A stretch of DNA of 64,000 bases, taken from positions 11,412-75,411 of the forward strand of contig CAJUQA010000013.1 in NCBI GenBank assembly GCA_910588375.1. Direction: 5' to 3'. The notes below the pieces were generated by a model. The model was given only the letters and a program-made list of their open reading frames with translations. It made no database searches and was not told the origin of the DNA. Each line of letters opens with the position of its first letter. Positions within the stretch are counted from its first letter, which is position 1. The position numbers and the translations under genes are program-made. Of this stretch, positions 9,371 to 18,356 are shown piece after piece. This stretch comes from an uncultured Odoribacter sp. (lineage in GTDB: Bacteria > Bacteroidota > Bacteroidia > Bacteroidales > Marinifilaceae).

Positions 9371-9781
9371 TCAGCCTAAACGGGGAGGCCCGCGGGTAAA
9401 TTTATGAGAAGAAAATAAGAGTTGATGAACCGAGTCGTCGTCTGTATTCAGTGTAAAGTCGAGCGCGAATTCCGGATATGACAGGACCAGACTGTCGGCG
9501 GTTATACCGCAGGAAATGGCAAACGGGATAGGAGTATTTTCACTTTGTGCCAAATACCGGGACAAGGTTTTGACATTGTCTGCCTGAAATAAGTATTGGA
9601 TATGACATCCTTTTTCGGGGATTTCCGGGTGTGGATGATGGTGTGGTTGTTCAGCCGAGAAATTATGGATTTCATTAAAGCAGATGAACGCATCATGATG
9701 ATGATGGGGAAAGACGGAAAATGCCAGCAAGATGAAGCTTGCAAAGTAGAGTGGCAATATGACCGTCAGTTTTTTTCTCAT
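9371..9781 (-). CDS. His-rich secreted/membrane protein, DUF6769-like
   Basis: 136 residues from MRKKLTVILPLYF; the longer start at 9805 would run into the preceding gene and spoil the signal sequence. One N-terminal membrane helix is followed by clusters PHHHHDAF and QPHHHPHPE, a likely metal-binding segment. The remainder has no motif I recognise. It ends about 100 nt before the adaptor of the metal-efflux operon on the same strand and begins 1 nt after the mgsA stop. The context suggests a periplasmic metal-handling accessory. The DUF6769 match is from memory of similar Bacteroidales proteins. Confidence 0.6.
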   Translation of the reverse strand: MRKKLTVILPLYFASFILLAFSVFPHHHHDAFICFNEIHNFSAEQPHHHPHPEIPEKGCHIQYLFQADNVKTLSRYLAQSENTPIPFAISCGITADSLVLSYPEFALDFTLNTDDDSVHQLLFSSHKFTRGPPRLG

Positions 9782-9782
9782 C

Positions 9783-10163
9783 TTAACATTTGTGTAAATC
9801 AACAAATCCGCGTACCATCATTTCCGCTGATGCCGGATTGGTCGCGATGGGCACATTGTGTACGTCGCATACACGCATCAACATCTGTACATCCGGTTCG
9901 TGGGGATGTTTCCCTAACGGGTCGCGGAAAAAGATCACCATTTGTATTTGGTGTTCGGCTACCTGGGCTGCAATCTGGGCATCTCCGCCCAGAGGTCCGG
10001 ATAATAGCCGTTCGACTTCCAGACCTGCTTCTTGCGCATGTTTGCCGGTGGTGCCGGTGGCTACAATATCAACTCCTACGGATTTGAAGAAATCCATGTG
10101 ACGATTCAGAAAAGCGACCATTTCTGCCTTCTTTCCGTCGTGTGCGATAACTGCTAACTTCAT
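9783..10163 (-). CDS. mgsA: Methylglyoxal synthase
   Basis: 126 residues. The enzyme converts dihydroxyacetone phosphate to methylglyoxal and phosphate, a glycolytic bypass that relieves sugar-phosphate build-up. Diagnostic segments are AVIAHDGKK at the N-terminus, ATGTTGKHAQ (phosphate binding), SGPLGGDAQIAAQVAEH with the catalytic Asp, and FFRDPLGKHPHEPDV. Length and order match the family closely. It directly precedes the His-rich gene. No clear promoter box is visible upstream. Confidence 0.95.
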   Translation of the reverse strand: MKLAVIAHDGKKAEMVAFLNRHMDFFKSVGVDIVATGTTGKHAQEAGLEVERLLSGPLGGDAQIAAQVAEHQIQMVIFFRDPLGKHPHEPDVQMLMRVCDVHNVPIATNPASAEMMVRGFVDLHKC

Positions 10164-10234
10164 AATAGTCTGTTTTCAATTTTCTAAATCAAGTTACGAA
10201 GTTAGGCTTTTATTCGGAATATTCAAAATAAAAG

Positions 10235-10269
10235 AATCCCCGGAAGCAAGACAAAACCTTCCGGGGATT
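10235..10269 (-). terminator. Intrinsic terminator of rimP-nusA-infB
   Basis: The 12-bp stem AATCCCCGGAAG/CTTCCGGGGATT is followed on the minus strand by CTTTTATTTT, 27 nt after the infB stop. Confidence 0.88.
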
Positions 10270-10295
10270 TGTGTATTAAAAGACCGTTTCTGATG

Positions 10296-13019
10296 TTATA
10301 AGGTCTTTTTCACTTCTACTTCTTCGTAGCCTTCCACCATGTCACCGATGCGGATGTCGTTGTAATTTTCAATGTTCAGACCGCATTCGAAGCCTTTGGT
10401 AACCTCTTTCACATCGTCTTTGAAGCGTTTGAGGGAGCCTAAGGCGCCGGTATAGACCACAATACCCTCCCGAATGATGCGTACTTTGGCGGAACGTGTG
10501 ATTTTTCCGTCCCGGACAACGCATCCGGCAATGGTACCGACTTTGGAAATCTTAAAGGTTTCGAGTACTTCGACAGTACCGATGACTTCTTCTTTGATTT
10601 CGGGTGATAACATACCTTCCATCGCGGCTTTGATTTCTTCGATGGCCGTATAGATGATGGAATATAGGCGGATGTCTATCTGTTCTTTTTCGGCTAATTT
10701 ACGGGCACTCATGGAAGGACGTACCTGGAAACCTACGATGATGGCATTGGAAGCCGCAGCCAGCATGACATCGCCTTCCGAAATCTGTCCGACGGCTTTG
10801 TGAATCACGTTTACCTGTATTTCGTCGGTAGAGAGTTTCAGCAGGGAGTCGGCAAGTGCTTCGATAGAACCGTCCACGTCACCTTTGACAATGATGTTAA
10901 GTTCCTGGAAGGAACCGATGGCGATGCGGCGACCGATTTCATCCAGCGTGATGTGTTTTTGGGTACGTAATCCCTGTTCGCGCTGTAACTGTTCGCGTTT
11001 GTTTGCCAATAGGCGTGCTTCTTTTTCATTGCCGAGTACATTGAATTTGTCTCCAGCTTGTGGAGCACCGTTCAATCCCAATATTAATGCGGGTTCGGAA
11101 GGACCGGCTTTTTCCAGTTTGCCACCCCGTTCGTTGAACATGGCTTTTACGTGACCGAAATATTGTCCGGCCAGCACGACATCTCCGATTTTTAATGTTC
11201 CTGCCTGAACCAGCACTGTTGCCACATATCCCCGGCCTTTGTCCAGAGAAGATTCGATGATGGAACCTGTCGCTTTTTTGTGCGGGTTGGCTTTCAGGTC
11301 GAGCAATTCGGCTTCGAGCAATACTTTTTCCAGCAATTCTTCGATGTTGAGACCTTTTTTGGCGGATATTTCCTGGCATTGGTATTTACCGCCCCATTCT
11401 TCTACCAGGTAGTTCATGTTGGCCAGTTCTTCCCGGATTTTGTCGGGATTGGCTCCGGGTTTGTCCACTTTGTTGATGGCGAAGACCATTGGTACTCCCG
11501 CAGCACTGGCATGGTTGATGGCCTCAATGGTCTGGGGCATGACACTGTCGTCCGCCGCAATGATAATGATGGCGATGTCGGTTACCTGGGCACCGCGGGC
11601 ACGCATGGCGGTAAAAGCCTCGTGACCCGGAGTATCTAAGAAGGTAACGGCCCGGCCGTCGGCTAATTTTACGTTGTATGCACCGATGTGCTGGGTGATA
11701 CCTCCGGCTTCCCCGGCAATGACGTTGGTCTTCCGGATGTAGTCCAGCAAGGACGTTTTACCGTGGTCGACGTGTCCCATTACCGTGACGATGGGAGGAC
11801 GGGGAAGCATGTTTTCTTCCGTGTCTTCTTCGTCTTCTTCAATGGCTTCCTGAATATCGACACTTACAAATTCTACGGAAAATCCGAATTCGTCCGCTAC
11901 CAGATTGATGGTTTCGGCATCCAGACGCTGGTTGATGGATACAAACAATCCCAGAGACATACAGGCCGAGATGACTTCTGTAACGGAAATGCCCATCATG
12001 GTGGCCAATTCCGCAACGGTCACAAATTCGGTCAGTTTCAGTATGCTCTTTTCTTTTTCTTCCTGTTCCAGTTCCGCCTGCATTTTTTGTTGGGCGGCAT
12101 CACGCTTGTCACGGCGGTGTTTGGAAGTGGTTGATTTGCCTTTGCTTCCCAAACGGGCAAAGGTGTCTTTGATCTGACGGTCTACGTCTTCGTCCGTGAT
12201 TTCGGTTTTTTCCTGTTTTTTCTTTTTCAGCTTTTTCAGCTTCTTTTTATTTTCTTCATTCCGGTTACCGAAACGGTCGGATTCCTGTACGTTTACAGGC
12301 TCATCGCGATGAATTCTCTTTCTTTTTTTCCGGGTTTCGGAATCTTCTTCCGATAAGAATTCGTCATTTTTTTCTGTGTTTTCGGATGTTTTTCCCGGGG
12401 AGACTGCCTTTTTCATATCCTTGCGGTCCCGTTCTTTTTCCAGTTTGCTTTTCTTGGGAGGACGGGTGCGCTGGTTGATGGAATCCAAGTCGATGGTTCC
12501 GACCACTTTTACGTCTTTAACCGCCGGTTGTTGTATTTTAAACGGTTCTTCCTCCACGGGGACAGAGGTATTCTGTGGCGTGGCTGCTTCCTGAACGGAG
12601 CCGGATTGTGATGTTTCCGCTTTATCCGTAGTGGTGGTCGTTTCTTTTACTTCTTCTTGGACGGGCTTTTGAACCGGATTCAGGTCGATGTGATCCACGA
12701 CTTTGATTTTATTTTCCAGTTTCACTTCATCTTTGATGGAAATAAATTGCTCTTCTTCGTTTATTTCCTTGATATTGCCCTTGTTGTCAATGGTGACGGT
12801 TTCTTTCTTCTTGCGGGTGTTTTTCAGGTCCACCATGGAAGAGGCCTTTTTCACCTCGCTGTCCGATGAAAATTCTTTGGCCACGAGGGCATAATCTTCA
12901 TCAGAAAGTTTTGCATTTGGATCAGAGGATATTTGTATCCCTTTAGCATGCAAAAATTCTACGATTGTGGAAAGTCCCACATTAAATTCTCGGGCTACTT
13001 TATTTAATCTTACTGCCAT
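10296..13019 (-). CDS. infB: Translation initiation factor IF-2
   Basis: 907 residues. This GTPase delivers initiator tRNA to the 30S subunit. An IF2_N helix domain (MAVRLNKVAREFNVGLSTI) is followed by about 300 residues of charged, low-complexity linker with Lys/Glu runs, then a second IF2_N segment. The G domain follows, with G1 GHVDHGKTSLLD near residue 410, G3 DTPGHEAF and G4 NKVDKP, and then the beta-barrel domains. It is the last gene of the rimP-nusA-infB operon, with 43 nt between the nusA stop and its start. Confidence 0.97.
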   Translation of the reverse strand: MAVRLNKVAREFNVGLSTIVEFLHAKGIQISSDPNAKLSDEDYALVAKEFSSDSEVKKASSMVDLKNTRKKKETVTIDNKGNIKEINEEEQFISIKDEVKLENKIKVVDHIDLNPVQKPVQEEVKETTTTTDKAETSQSGSVQEAATPQNTSVPVEEEPFKIQQPAVKDVKVVGTIDLDSINQRTRPPKKSKLEKERDRKDMKKAVSPGKTSENTEKNDEFLSEEDSETRKKRKRIHRDEPVNVQESDRFGNRNEENKKKLKKLKKKKQEKTEITDEDVDRQIKDTFARLGSKGKSTTSKHRRDKRDAAQQKMQAELEQEEKEKSILKLTEFVTVAELATMMGISVTEVISACMSLGLFVSINQRLDAETINLVADEFGFSVEFVSVDIQEAIEEDEEDTEENMLPRPPIVTVMGHVDHGKTSLLDYIRKTNVIAGEAGGITQHIGAYNVKLADGRAVTFLDTPGHEAFTAMRARGAQVTDIAIIIIAADDSVMPQTIEAINHASAAGVPMVFAINKVDKPGANPDKIREELANMNYLVEEWGGKYQCQEISAKKGLNIEELLEKVLLEAELLDLKANPHKKATGSIIESSLDKGRGYVATVLVQAGTLKIGDVVLAGQYFGHVKAMFNERGGKLEKAGPSEPALILGLNGAPQAGDKFNVLGNEKEARLLANKREQLQREQGLRTQKHITLDEIGRRIAIGSFQELNIIVKGDVDGSIEALADSLLKLSTDEIQVNVIHKAVGQISEGDVMLAAASNAIIVGFQVRPSMSARKLAEKEQIDIRLYSIIYTAIEEIKAAMEGMLSPEIKEEVIGTVEVLETFKISKVGTIAGCVVRDGKITRSAKVRIIREGIVVYTGALGSLKRFKDDVKEVTKGFECGLNIENYNDIRIGDMVEGYEEVEVKKTL

Positions 13020-13062
13020 ATTGAGATTTTAAAATTTTCAAGCGTTAAGTTTTAAAAGCGGA

Positions 13063-14304
13063 CTATTCGAATTCAGCTTTTAATATACTCAGAACTTCGC
13101 GGATGGTTTCAACTTCGAGGTCTGTGCGTTTTTCCAGTTCGGATTCGTCCAGTTCCAGTACATTTTTCGCCGTGTCGCAACCAACGCGTTTCAGTTCATC
13201 GATAATCCAGGGTTCGATTTCGTCTTTGAATTCATCCAGATTTACGTCCTCTTCTTCCTGTGCTTCACTGAATTCACGATAAACGTCGATGTCGTAGCCC
13301 GTCAGCTGACTGGCTAATTTGATGTTCAATCCGCCTTTACCGATGGCCAGCGATACTTCTTCCGGATTCAGGTAGACGTTGGCTTTTTTATTGGCTTCGT
13401 CGATTTCAATGTTTTTGATTTTGGCCGGATTCAGCGCCCGCGTGATGTACAGCTGTAAGTTGTTCGTGTAGTTGATGACATCGATGTTTTCATTCCGCAG
13501 TTCCCTGACAATACCGTGGATACGCGAACCTTTCATTCCGACACAGGCACCCACCGGGTCGATACGGTCGTCATAGGATTCGACAGCCACTTTGGCTCTT
13601 TCACCTGGAGCACGTACCACGTGCTTGATAGTAATCAGTCCGTCGAAAATTTCCGGAACCTCGTTTTCAAAGAGTCTTTCCAGGAATATGGGAGACGTAC
13701 GGGAAAGAATGATGTAGGGACTGGAATTTTTCATTTCCACCCGGATAACCACAGCTTTTATGGTATCTCCTTTTTTGAAGAAATCGGAGGGAATCTGTTC
13801 CTGTTTGGGCAGAATCAACTCGTTGCCTTCATCATCCAGAATCAGCATTTCTTTTTTCCAGATTTGATAAACCTCACCTAAGATAATCTGACCAATACGG
13901 TCTTTGTATTTGTTGTAGATGTTGTCTTTTTCCAATTCCAGAATCCGGGAAGAGAGATTCTGGCGTAAAGCTAAAACGGAACGGCGGCCGAAATCCTTGA
14001 ATTTCACTTCATCCGCCACTTCTTCTCCCACTTCATAATCGCTGTCGATTTTCTGGGCTTCGGTCAGCGTGATCTGGGTGTTGGAATCTTCCAGTTTGTC
14101 GTCTTCTACGACGGTCCGGTTTCTCCAGATTTCAAGGTCTCCTTTGTCGATGTTGATGATGATGTCGAAATTTTCATCCGTACCGTATCTTTTCAGAAGC
14201 ATATTTCTGAAAACATCTTCCAATACGCTCATTAACGTCGCTCTGTCAATATTTTTGAATTCTTTAAATTCAGCAAATGATTCTACTAAGTTAATATTTT
14301 CCAT
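13063..14304 (-). CDS. nusA: Transcription termination/antitermination factor NusA
   Basis: 413 residues. It binds RNA polymerase and nascent RNA and modulates pausing, termination and antitermination. The N-terminal polymerase-binding domain, an S1 domain and the KH pair (GACVGMKGSRIHGI and EVSLAIGKGGLNIKLA) appear in order. The tail is short and acidic with one helix-hairpin-helix-like segment, lacking the doubled acidic repeats of E. coli NusA. It sits between rimP and infB as in most bacteria. Confidence 0.96.
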   Translation of the reverse strand: MENINLVESFAEFKEFKNIDRATLMSVLEDVFRNMLLKRYGTDENFDIIINIDKGDLEIWRNRTVVEDDKLEDSNTQITLTEAQKIDSDYEVGEEVADEVKFKDFGRRSVLALRQNLSSRILELEKDNIYNKYKDRIGQIILGEVYQIWKKEMLILDDEGNELILPKQEQIPSDFFKKGDTIKAVVIRVEMKNSSPYIILSRTSPIFLERLFENEVPEIFDGLITIKHVVRAPGERAKVAVESYDDRIDPVGACVGMKGSRIHGIVRELRNENIDVINYTNNLQLYITRALNPAKIKNIEIDEANKKANVYLNPEEVSLAIGKGGLNIKLASQLTGYDIDVYREFSEAQEEEDVNLDEFKDEIEPWIIDELKRVGCDTAKNVLELDESELEKRTDLEVETIREVLSILKAEFE

Positions 14305-14348
14305 TTTAACTTTTCAGTGATTATTGTTATTGATTTATTATTTCATTT

Positions 14349-14813
14349 TCAGAATGTCACAATGTCTTTTATCTGTTTGATGTCGGACAGATAAATCGTT
14401 TTTTCGGTTTTAACCACCTCTTTTTTCTTTTTCCCTTCGATGGCTTTTTTCTCCTCGCATTCGATGAGGATATGGTCGCCGTTGAATGCTTTCAATGTTC
14501 CGCTCAGCGTTCCGGTTTCTTTCAGGCGGATTTCGACGGCATTGCCGATATTTTTTTTGTATTGTCCCTCCACGAGAAAGGGGTAACCGATACCGGCGCT
14601 GGCAACGGTTAACTCGAAGTCTTCCGTGTCACGGTCCAGTTTCTCTTCCAATTGCCGGCTGATTTCCATGCAGGTTGTGATGTTTACGCCTGCGGGGGAG
14701 TCAATCAAAACCTCTATTTTGTTGTCTCCGGAAACCGTTACCTTCACGAGAAACAGGTCGCTGCTTCCCAGGAGAGAGGCGGCAATAGCTTTGATTTCTT
14801 CTGCTGTTTTCAT
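14349..14813 (-). CDS. rimP: Ribosome maturation factor RimP
   Basis: 154 residues. It assists 30S subunit assembly. The N-terminal alpha/beta domain carries PAGVNITTCMEISRQLEEKL and VASAGIGYPFL, the signature region of the family. The C-terminal SH3-like domain contains a Lys-rich insert (EKKAIEGKKKKEVVK). First gene of the operon with nusA and infB, expressed from the promoter at 14905-14935 through a leader with a stable hairpin. Confidence 0.93.
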   Translation of the reverse strand: MKTAEEIKAIAASLLGSSDLFLVKVTVSGDNKIEVLIDSPAGVNITTCMEISRQLEEKLDRDTEDFELTVASAGIGYPFLVEGQYKKNIGNAVEIRLKETGTLSGTLKAFNGDHILIECEEKKAIEGKKKKEVVKTEKTIYLSDIKQIKDIVTF

Positions 14814-14858
14814 TTTGTTATACTATTACACCGGACTTGTTTGCCTTCAGGCAATAGA

Positions 14859-14880
14859 AAAGGGGACTTGCGGTCCCCTC
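14859..14880 (-). promoter_or_regulatory. Terminator-like hairpin in the rimP leader
   Basis: GGGGAC-CGCAA-GTCCCC followed on the minus strand by TTTTC. It lies between the predicted transcription start (about 14898) and the rimP start (14813), so the operon must be transcribed through it. This is suited to attenuation or autoregulation. Confidence 0.55.
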
Positions 14881-14904
14881 TTCGATTTAAATCCTGATTC
14901 GATG

Positions 14905-14935
14905 CAAATGTAGTATAAAATATTGAACCGGCAAA
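14905..14935 (-). promoter_or_regulatory. Consensus promoter of rimP-nusA-infB
   Basis: On the minus strand TTTG (14932-14935), exactly 19 nt, then TACATTTG (14905-14912). This matches the Bacteroidota sigma-A consensus at every defined position. Confidence 0.85.
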
Positions 14936-14996
14936 CATTCGGAGGGAAAAATAAAGGAAATCGGTCATATTTAACATGGTTTATAAATAAAATTAG

Positions 14997-15004
14997 TAAG
15001 TTTG
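14997..15004 (+). promoter_or_regulatory. -7 box of the lpxD promoter
   Basis: TAAGTTTG, 16 nt before the lpxD start codon; no good -33 motif. It diverges from the rimP promoter 60 nt away. Confidence 0.5.
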
Positions 15005-15020
15005 CGGAAAATTTATTTAT

Positions 15021-16046
15021 ATGGAGTTTAAAGCGAAAGACATTGCCTCCCTGTTGCGTGGTGTGGTGGAAGGGGATGAAAATGTGACGGTAAATAATGT
15101 ATCGAAAATAGAAGAGGGAAAGCCTCATACTCTGGCTTTCCTGGCCAATCCCAAATATGAGCATTATATTTATACGACCCGGGCTTCGATTGTCTTGGTT
15201 AATGCGGATTTTCAGCCTTCCGCTCCTTTGTCGTGTACGTTGATACGGGTACCTTCGGCATATGAGGCCATCGCCGTATTGTTGAAAATGTATGAAAATA
15301 TGCGGCCGCAGCCTTCCGGTATTGAGCAGCCTTCTTTTATTCATGAAACGGCGGAAATCGGAGAAGGACATTATATCGGAGCTTTTGCTTATATAGGAAA
15401 AGGGGTGAAACTCGGAAAAAATGTCCGTATTTATCCTCATGCTTACATCGGAGATGGCGTGAAAGTCGGAGACAATACGACCATTTATGCTGGAGTGAAA
15501 GTTTATTACGGTTGTGAAATCGGGAATTTTTGTACCATTCATGCCGGAACGGTGATTGGTGCCGACGGTTTCGGATTCGCGCCTTCGACGGAGGGATATA
15601 ACAAAGTGGCCCAGATAGGGAATGTGGTGATTGAAGATAATGTGGAAATCGGTGCCAATAGCTGTATCGACCGGGCAACTATGGGTTCGACACGGATACT
15701 GAAAGGCGTGAAACTCGATAATCTGATACAGATAGCCCACAATGTGGTGGTGGGAGAAAACACGGTGATGGCCGCCCAGTGCGGAGTGGCAGGAACGGCG
15801 AAAATCGGTGCCAATTGTATGTTTGGCGGCCAGGTCGGCATTGCCGGACATATTTCTATCGGTGACGGAGTGCATTTGGCTGCCCAGAGCGGTGTGATGG
15901 GGGATATAGAAGCAGGCAAGACGTTTATGGGTGCTCCGGCATTTGAGGTCGCCCAATATAAAAAAGCCTATGTGGTGTTCCGGAAATTGCCTGAATTATA
16001 CGGGCAACTCCGTGACTTGAAAAAAGAAATTCAAACATTAAAGTAA
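15021..16046 (+). CDS. lpxD: UDP-3-O-(3-hydroxyacyl)glucosamine N-acyltransferase
   Basis: 341 residues. It adds the second hydroxyacyl chain in lipid A synthesis, in the cytoplasm. A uridine-binding N-terminal domain is followed from about residue 100 by left-handed beta-helix hexapeptide repeats (AEIGEGHYIGAFAYIG, VRIYPHAYIGDGVKVG). The catalytic His lies in IQIAHNVVVGENT and HAGTVIGADGFGF is the conserved LpxD segment. First gene of lpxD-lpxC/fabZ-lpxA; the next start codon follows after 7 nt. Confidence 0.96.
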   Translation: MEFKAKDIASLLRGVVEGDENVTVNNVSKIEEGKPHTLAFLANPKYEHYIYTTRASIVLVNADFQPSAPLSCTLIRVPSAYEAIAVLLKMYENMRPQPSGIEQPSFIHETAEIGEGHYIGAFAYIGKGVKLGKNVRIYPHAYIGDGVKVGDNTTIYAGVKVYYGCEIGNFCTIHAGTVIGADGFGFAPSTEGYNKVAQIGNVVIEDNVEIGANSCIDRATMGSTRILKGVKLDNLIQIAHNVVVGENTVMAAQCGVAGTAKIGANCMFGGQVGIAGHISIGDGVHLAAQSGVMGDIEAGKTFMGAPAFEVAQYKKAYVVFRKLPELYGQLRDLKKEIQTLK

Positions 16047-16053
16047 AATCATA

Positions 16054-17454
16054 ATGTCAGTGAAACAAAACACGTTAAAAGGAGAGTTTTCTCTTCAGGG
16101 CAAGGGTTTGCATACTGGTAAAGAAGTTTGTGCCGTATTTAAACCGGCTCCGGAGAATACGGGATACCGTATTGTGAGAACGGATTTGGAAGAAAAACCG
16201 GTGGTGCCTGCTTTGGCCGCTTATGTGAAATTTGCCGATCGGGCCAGTTGTCTGGAGAAAGACGGTGTGAAAATTTTTACGATGGAACATGCCATGGCCG
16301 CATTGTATGGCTGTGGGGTGGACAATTGCCTGATTGAAATCAACGGGGAGGAATTTCCGATTCTGGACGGAAGTGCCAAATATTATGTGGAAGCTATTGA
16401 AAAGACCGGCTTGGTGGAACAGGAAAGCGAGCGCCGTTATTTCCAGGTCAAGGAAAAAATGGAGTTTGTGTGTGAAGAAACGCAGACGAAGTTGACGCTG
16501 TTGCCAGATGAGGATTATAATGTGAATCTAGTGGTGGCTTATGATTCACCTTATTTGTCTATGCAGTATGCCACCTATTCTTTCGCGAATACGGATTTTG
16601 CCAAGGAAATCGCTCCCTGCCGTACGTTTGTTTTTTTGAGGGAGGTGGAAGCGCTGTTTGCTCAGAACCTGATTAAAGGTGGCGATTTGCAGAATGCGAT
16701 TGTCATTGCAGACCGGAAGACGTCGCCCGAAGAAGTCAGTCGTTTGGCCAAACTGTTTAATTGTGAGAATGTGGAAGTGAAAGAAGGTATCCTGAATAAT
16801 CTGGAACTTTACTTTGACAATGAGCCGGCACGCCACAAATTGCTGGACGTGATCGGTGACCTGGCTCTTTGCGGCCGCTTCATCAAAGGCCGGGTGATTG
16901 CAGAGCGTCCGGGACATAAAGCCAATGCCGCCTTGGCACAGAAGATGTATAAGGCTATTCTGGCAGCGGAAAAAGACGATGCTTATCCCGATGATATAGA
17001 CGTTTTGGGTGAGCCGCTGATGGATATCAATAAAATACGCAGCCTGTTGCCTCATCGTCCTCCTTTCCTGTTGGTGGATAAAATATTCAAGGTGACGGAT
17101 GATATGGTGATCGGCTGTAAGAATGTTACGATGAATGAGCCCCATTTTGTCGGCCATTTCCCGGAAGAACCGGTTATGCCGGGGGTACTTATTGTGGAAG
17201 CCATGGCGCAATGTGGAGGAATCCTGGTGTTGAGCGGAGTGCCCGATCCGGAAAATTATTCCACATATTTCATGAAAATCGATGGCATTAAATTCCGGAA
17301 AAAGGTGGTGCCCGGCGACACGTTAGTATTTAAACTGATTACGTTGGCACCGGTGAAACGGGGTGTTGTGACAATGAAAGGCTATGCTTTTGTGGGAGGT
17401 AAACTGGTATGTGAAGGAGAATTTATGGCTCAGGTCGCAAAAACCAAGAATTAA
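16054..17454 (+). CDS. lpxC/fabZ: Bifunctional UDP-3-O-acyl-GlcNAc deacetylase / 3-hydroxyacyl-ACP dehydratase
   Basis: 466 residues, a fusion typical of Bacteroidota. The N-terminal LpxC half (to about residue 300) performs the committed zinc-dependent deacetylation of lipid A synthesis, with zinc ligands in MEHAMAALYG and RHKLLDVIGDLAL. The C-terminal FabZ half dehydrates 3-hydroxyacyl-ACP, with LPHRPPFLLVDK, the catalytic His in EPHFVGHFPEEPVMPG and the helix IVEAMAQCGG. Joining the two sets the draw on the shared 3-hydroxyacyl-ACP pool. Neighbours lpxD and lpxA use the same acyl donor. Confidence 0.97.
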   Translation: MSVKQNTLKGEFSLQGKGLHTGKEVCAVFKPAPENTGYRIVRTDLEEKPVVPALAAYVKFADRASCLEKDGVKIFTMEHAMAALYGCGVDNCLIEINGEEFPILDGSAKYYVEAIEKTGLVEQESERRYFQVKEKMEFVCEETQTKLTLLPDEDYNVNLVVAYDSPYLSMQYATYSFANTDFAKEIAPCRTFVFLREVEALFAQNLIKGGDLQNAIVIADRKTSPEEVSRLAKLFNCENVEVKEGILNNLELYFDNEPARHKLLDVIGDLALCGRFIKGRVIAERPGHKANAALAQKMYKAILAAEKDDAYPDDIDVLGEPLMDINKIRSLLPHRPPFLLVDKIFKVTDDMVIGCKNVTMNEPHFVGHFPEEPVMPGVLIVEAMAQCGGILVLSGVPDPENYSTYFMKIDGIKFRKKVVPGDTLVFKLITLAPVKRGVVTMKGYAFVGGKLVCEGEFMAQVAKTKN

Positions 17455-17457
17455 TAT

Positions 17458-17465
17458 TATATTTG
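17458..17465 (+). promoter_or_regulatory. Possible internal promoter for lpxA
   Basis: TATATTTG sits in the 61-nt gap between fabZ and lpxA, 50 nt before the lpxA start. No -33 motif. Confidence 0.35.
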
Positions 17466-17515
17466 CAAGCTGGAATTAGAAACCAGGTAAAACTTGCTCA
17501 CTAAATAATATACGA

Positions 17516-18295
17516 ATGAAACAACCGTTAGCCTATGTTCATCCGGAAGCTCAGATTGCAGATAATGTGGTTATTGAGCCGTTTGTAACCATTGACAAGA
17601 ATGTAGTGATAGAAGAAGGGACCCGTATCGGTTCGAATGTTACGATTCTTGAGGGTGCGCACATAGGAAAAAATTGTAAAATATTTCCGGGAGCTGTCAT
17701 TTCAGCGGTACCGCAGGATTTGAAGTTCAGAGGAGAAAAATCGATTGTAAAAATCGGTGATAACACGACCATCAGGGAGTGTGCCACCGTCAACCGGGGG
17801 ACGGCTGCCAAAGGAGTAACCCAGATTGGCAACAATTGTCTGATTATGGCGTATTCACATATCGCTCATGACTGTCTGATTGGTAATAACTGTATTATTA
17901 CGAATGCCTGCCAGTTGGCCGGAGAGGTCGTTGTCGATGATTTTGCCATTTTGGGGGGAATGTCCGCAGTGCATCAGTTTGTCCATATTGGAAAACATGT
18001 GATGATACAGGGCGGTTCTCTGATAGGCAAAGATGTGCCTCCTTATGTGAAAGCCGGACGCTTGCCGCTTTCTTATGCGGGAGTGAATTCCATCGGTCTG
18101 CGTCGCCGGGAGTTCTCTAACGAAAAAATCAACGAAATACAGGATATTTACCGTATTTTATACCAGTCCGGGTTGAATAATTCGGATGCTATTGAACGGA
18201 TTGAAGCCGAAATGCCTGCTTCTAAGGAACGGGATGAAATCATCATGTTTGTCCGTAATAGCAAACGGGGAATCATGAAAGGGTATCTTGGATAA
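17516..18295 (+). CDS. lpxA: Acyl-ACP--UDP-N-acetylglucosamine O-acyltransferase
   Basis: 259 residues. It catalyses the first, reversible acylation of lipid A synthesis. Hexapeptide repeats begin at residue 5 (AYVHPEAQIADNVVIEPF). The catalytic His is in YSHIAHDCLIGNN near 120, and GGMSAVHQFVHIGKH and the C-terminal helical domain match LpxA rather than LpxD. Last gene of the lpx cluster, followed by a strong terminator. Confidence 0.97.
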   Translation: MKQPLAYVHPEAQIADNVVIEPFVTIDKNVVIEEGTRIGSNVTILEGAHIGKNCKIFPGAVISAVPQDLKFRGEKSIVKIGDNTTIRECATVNRGTAAKGVTQIGNNCLIMAYSHIAHDCLIGNNCIITNACQLAGEVVVDDFAILGGMSAVHQFVHIGKHVMIQGGSLIGKDVPPYVKAGRLPLSYAGVNSIGLRRREFSNEKINEIQDIYRILYQSGLNNSDAIERIEAEMPASKERDEIIMFVRNSKRGIMKGYLG

Positions 18296-18314
18296 TACCG
18301 GAAAGGGAAGAATA

Positions 18315-18347
18315 AAAAACGCTGCTTGATTGAGCAGCGTTTTTTTG
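18315..18347. terminator. Bidirectional terminator between lpxA and the NlpC/P60 gene
   Basis: AAAAAACGCTGCT pairs with AGCAGCGTTTTTTT across a 5-nt loop, with A/T runs on both sides; the two genes converge here. Confidence 0.9.
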
Positions 18348-18356
18348 TGGGGGAGA

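Noticed and set aside
14847..15956. A 369-codon open frame on the minus strand.
   Set aside because: It is antisense to lpxD over its whole length, His/Arg/Ile-rich without any domain, and crosses the rimP promoter; the lpxD frame is certain.
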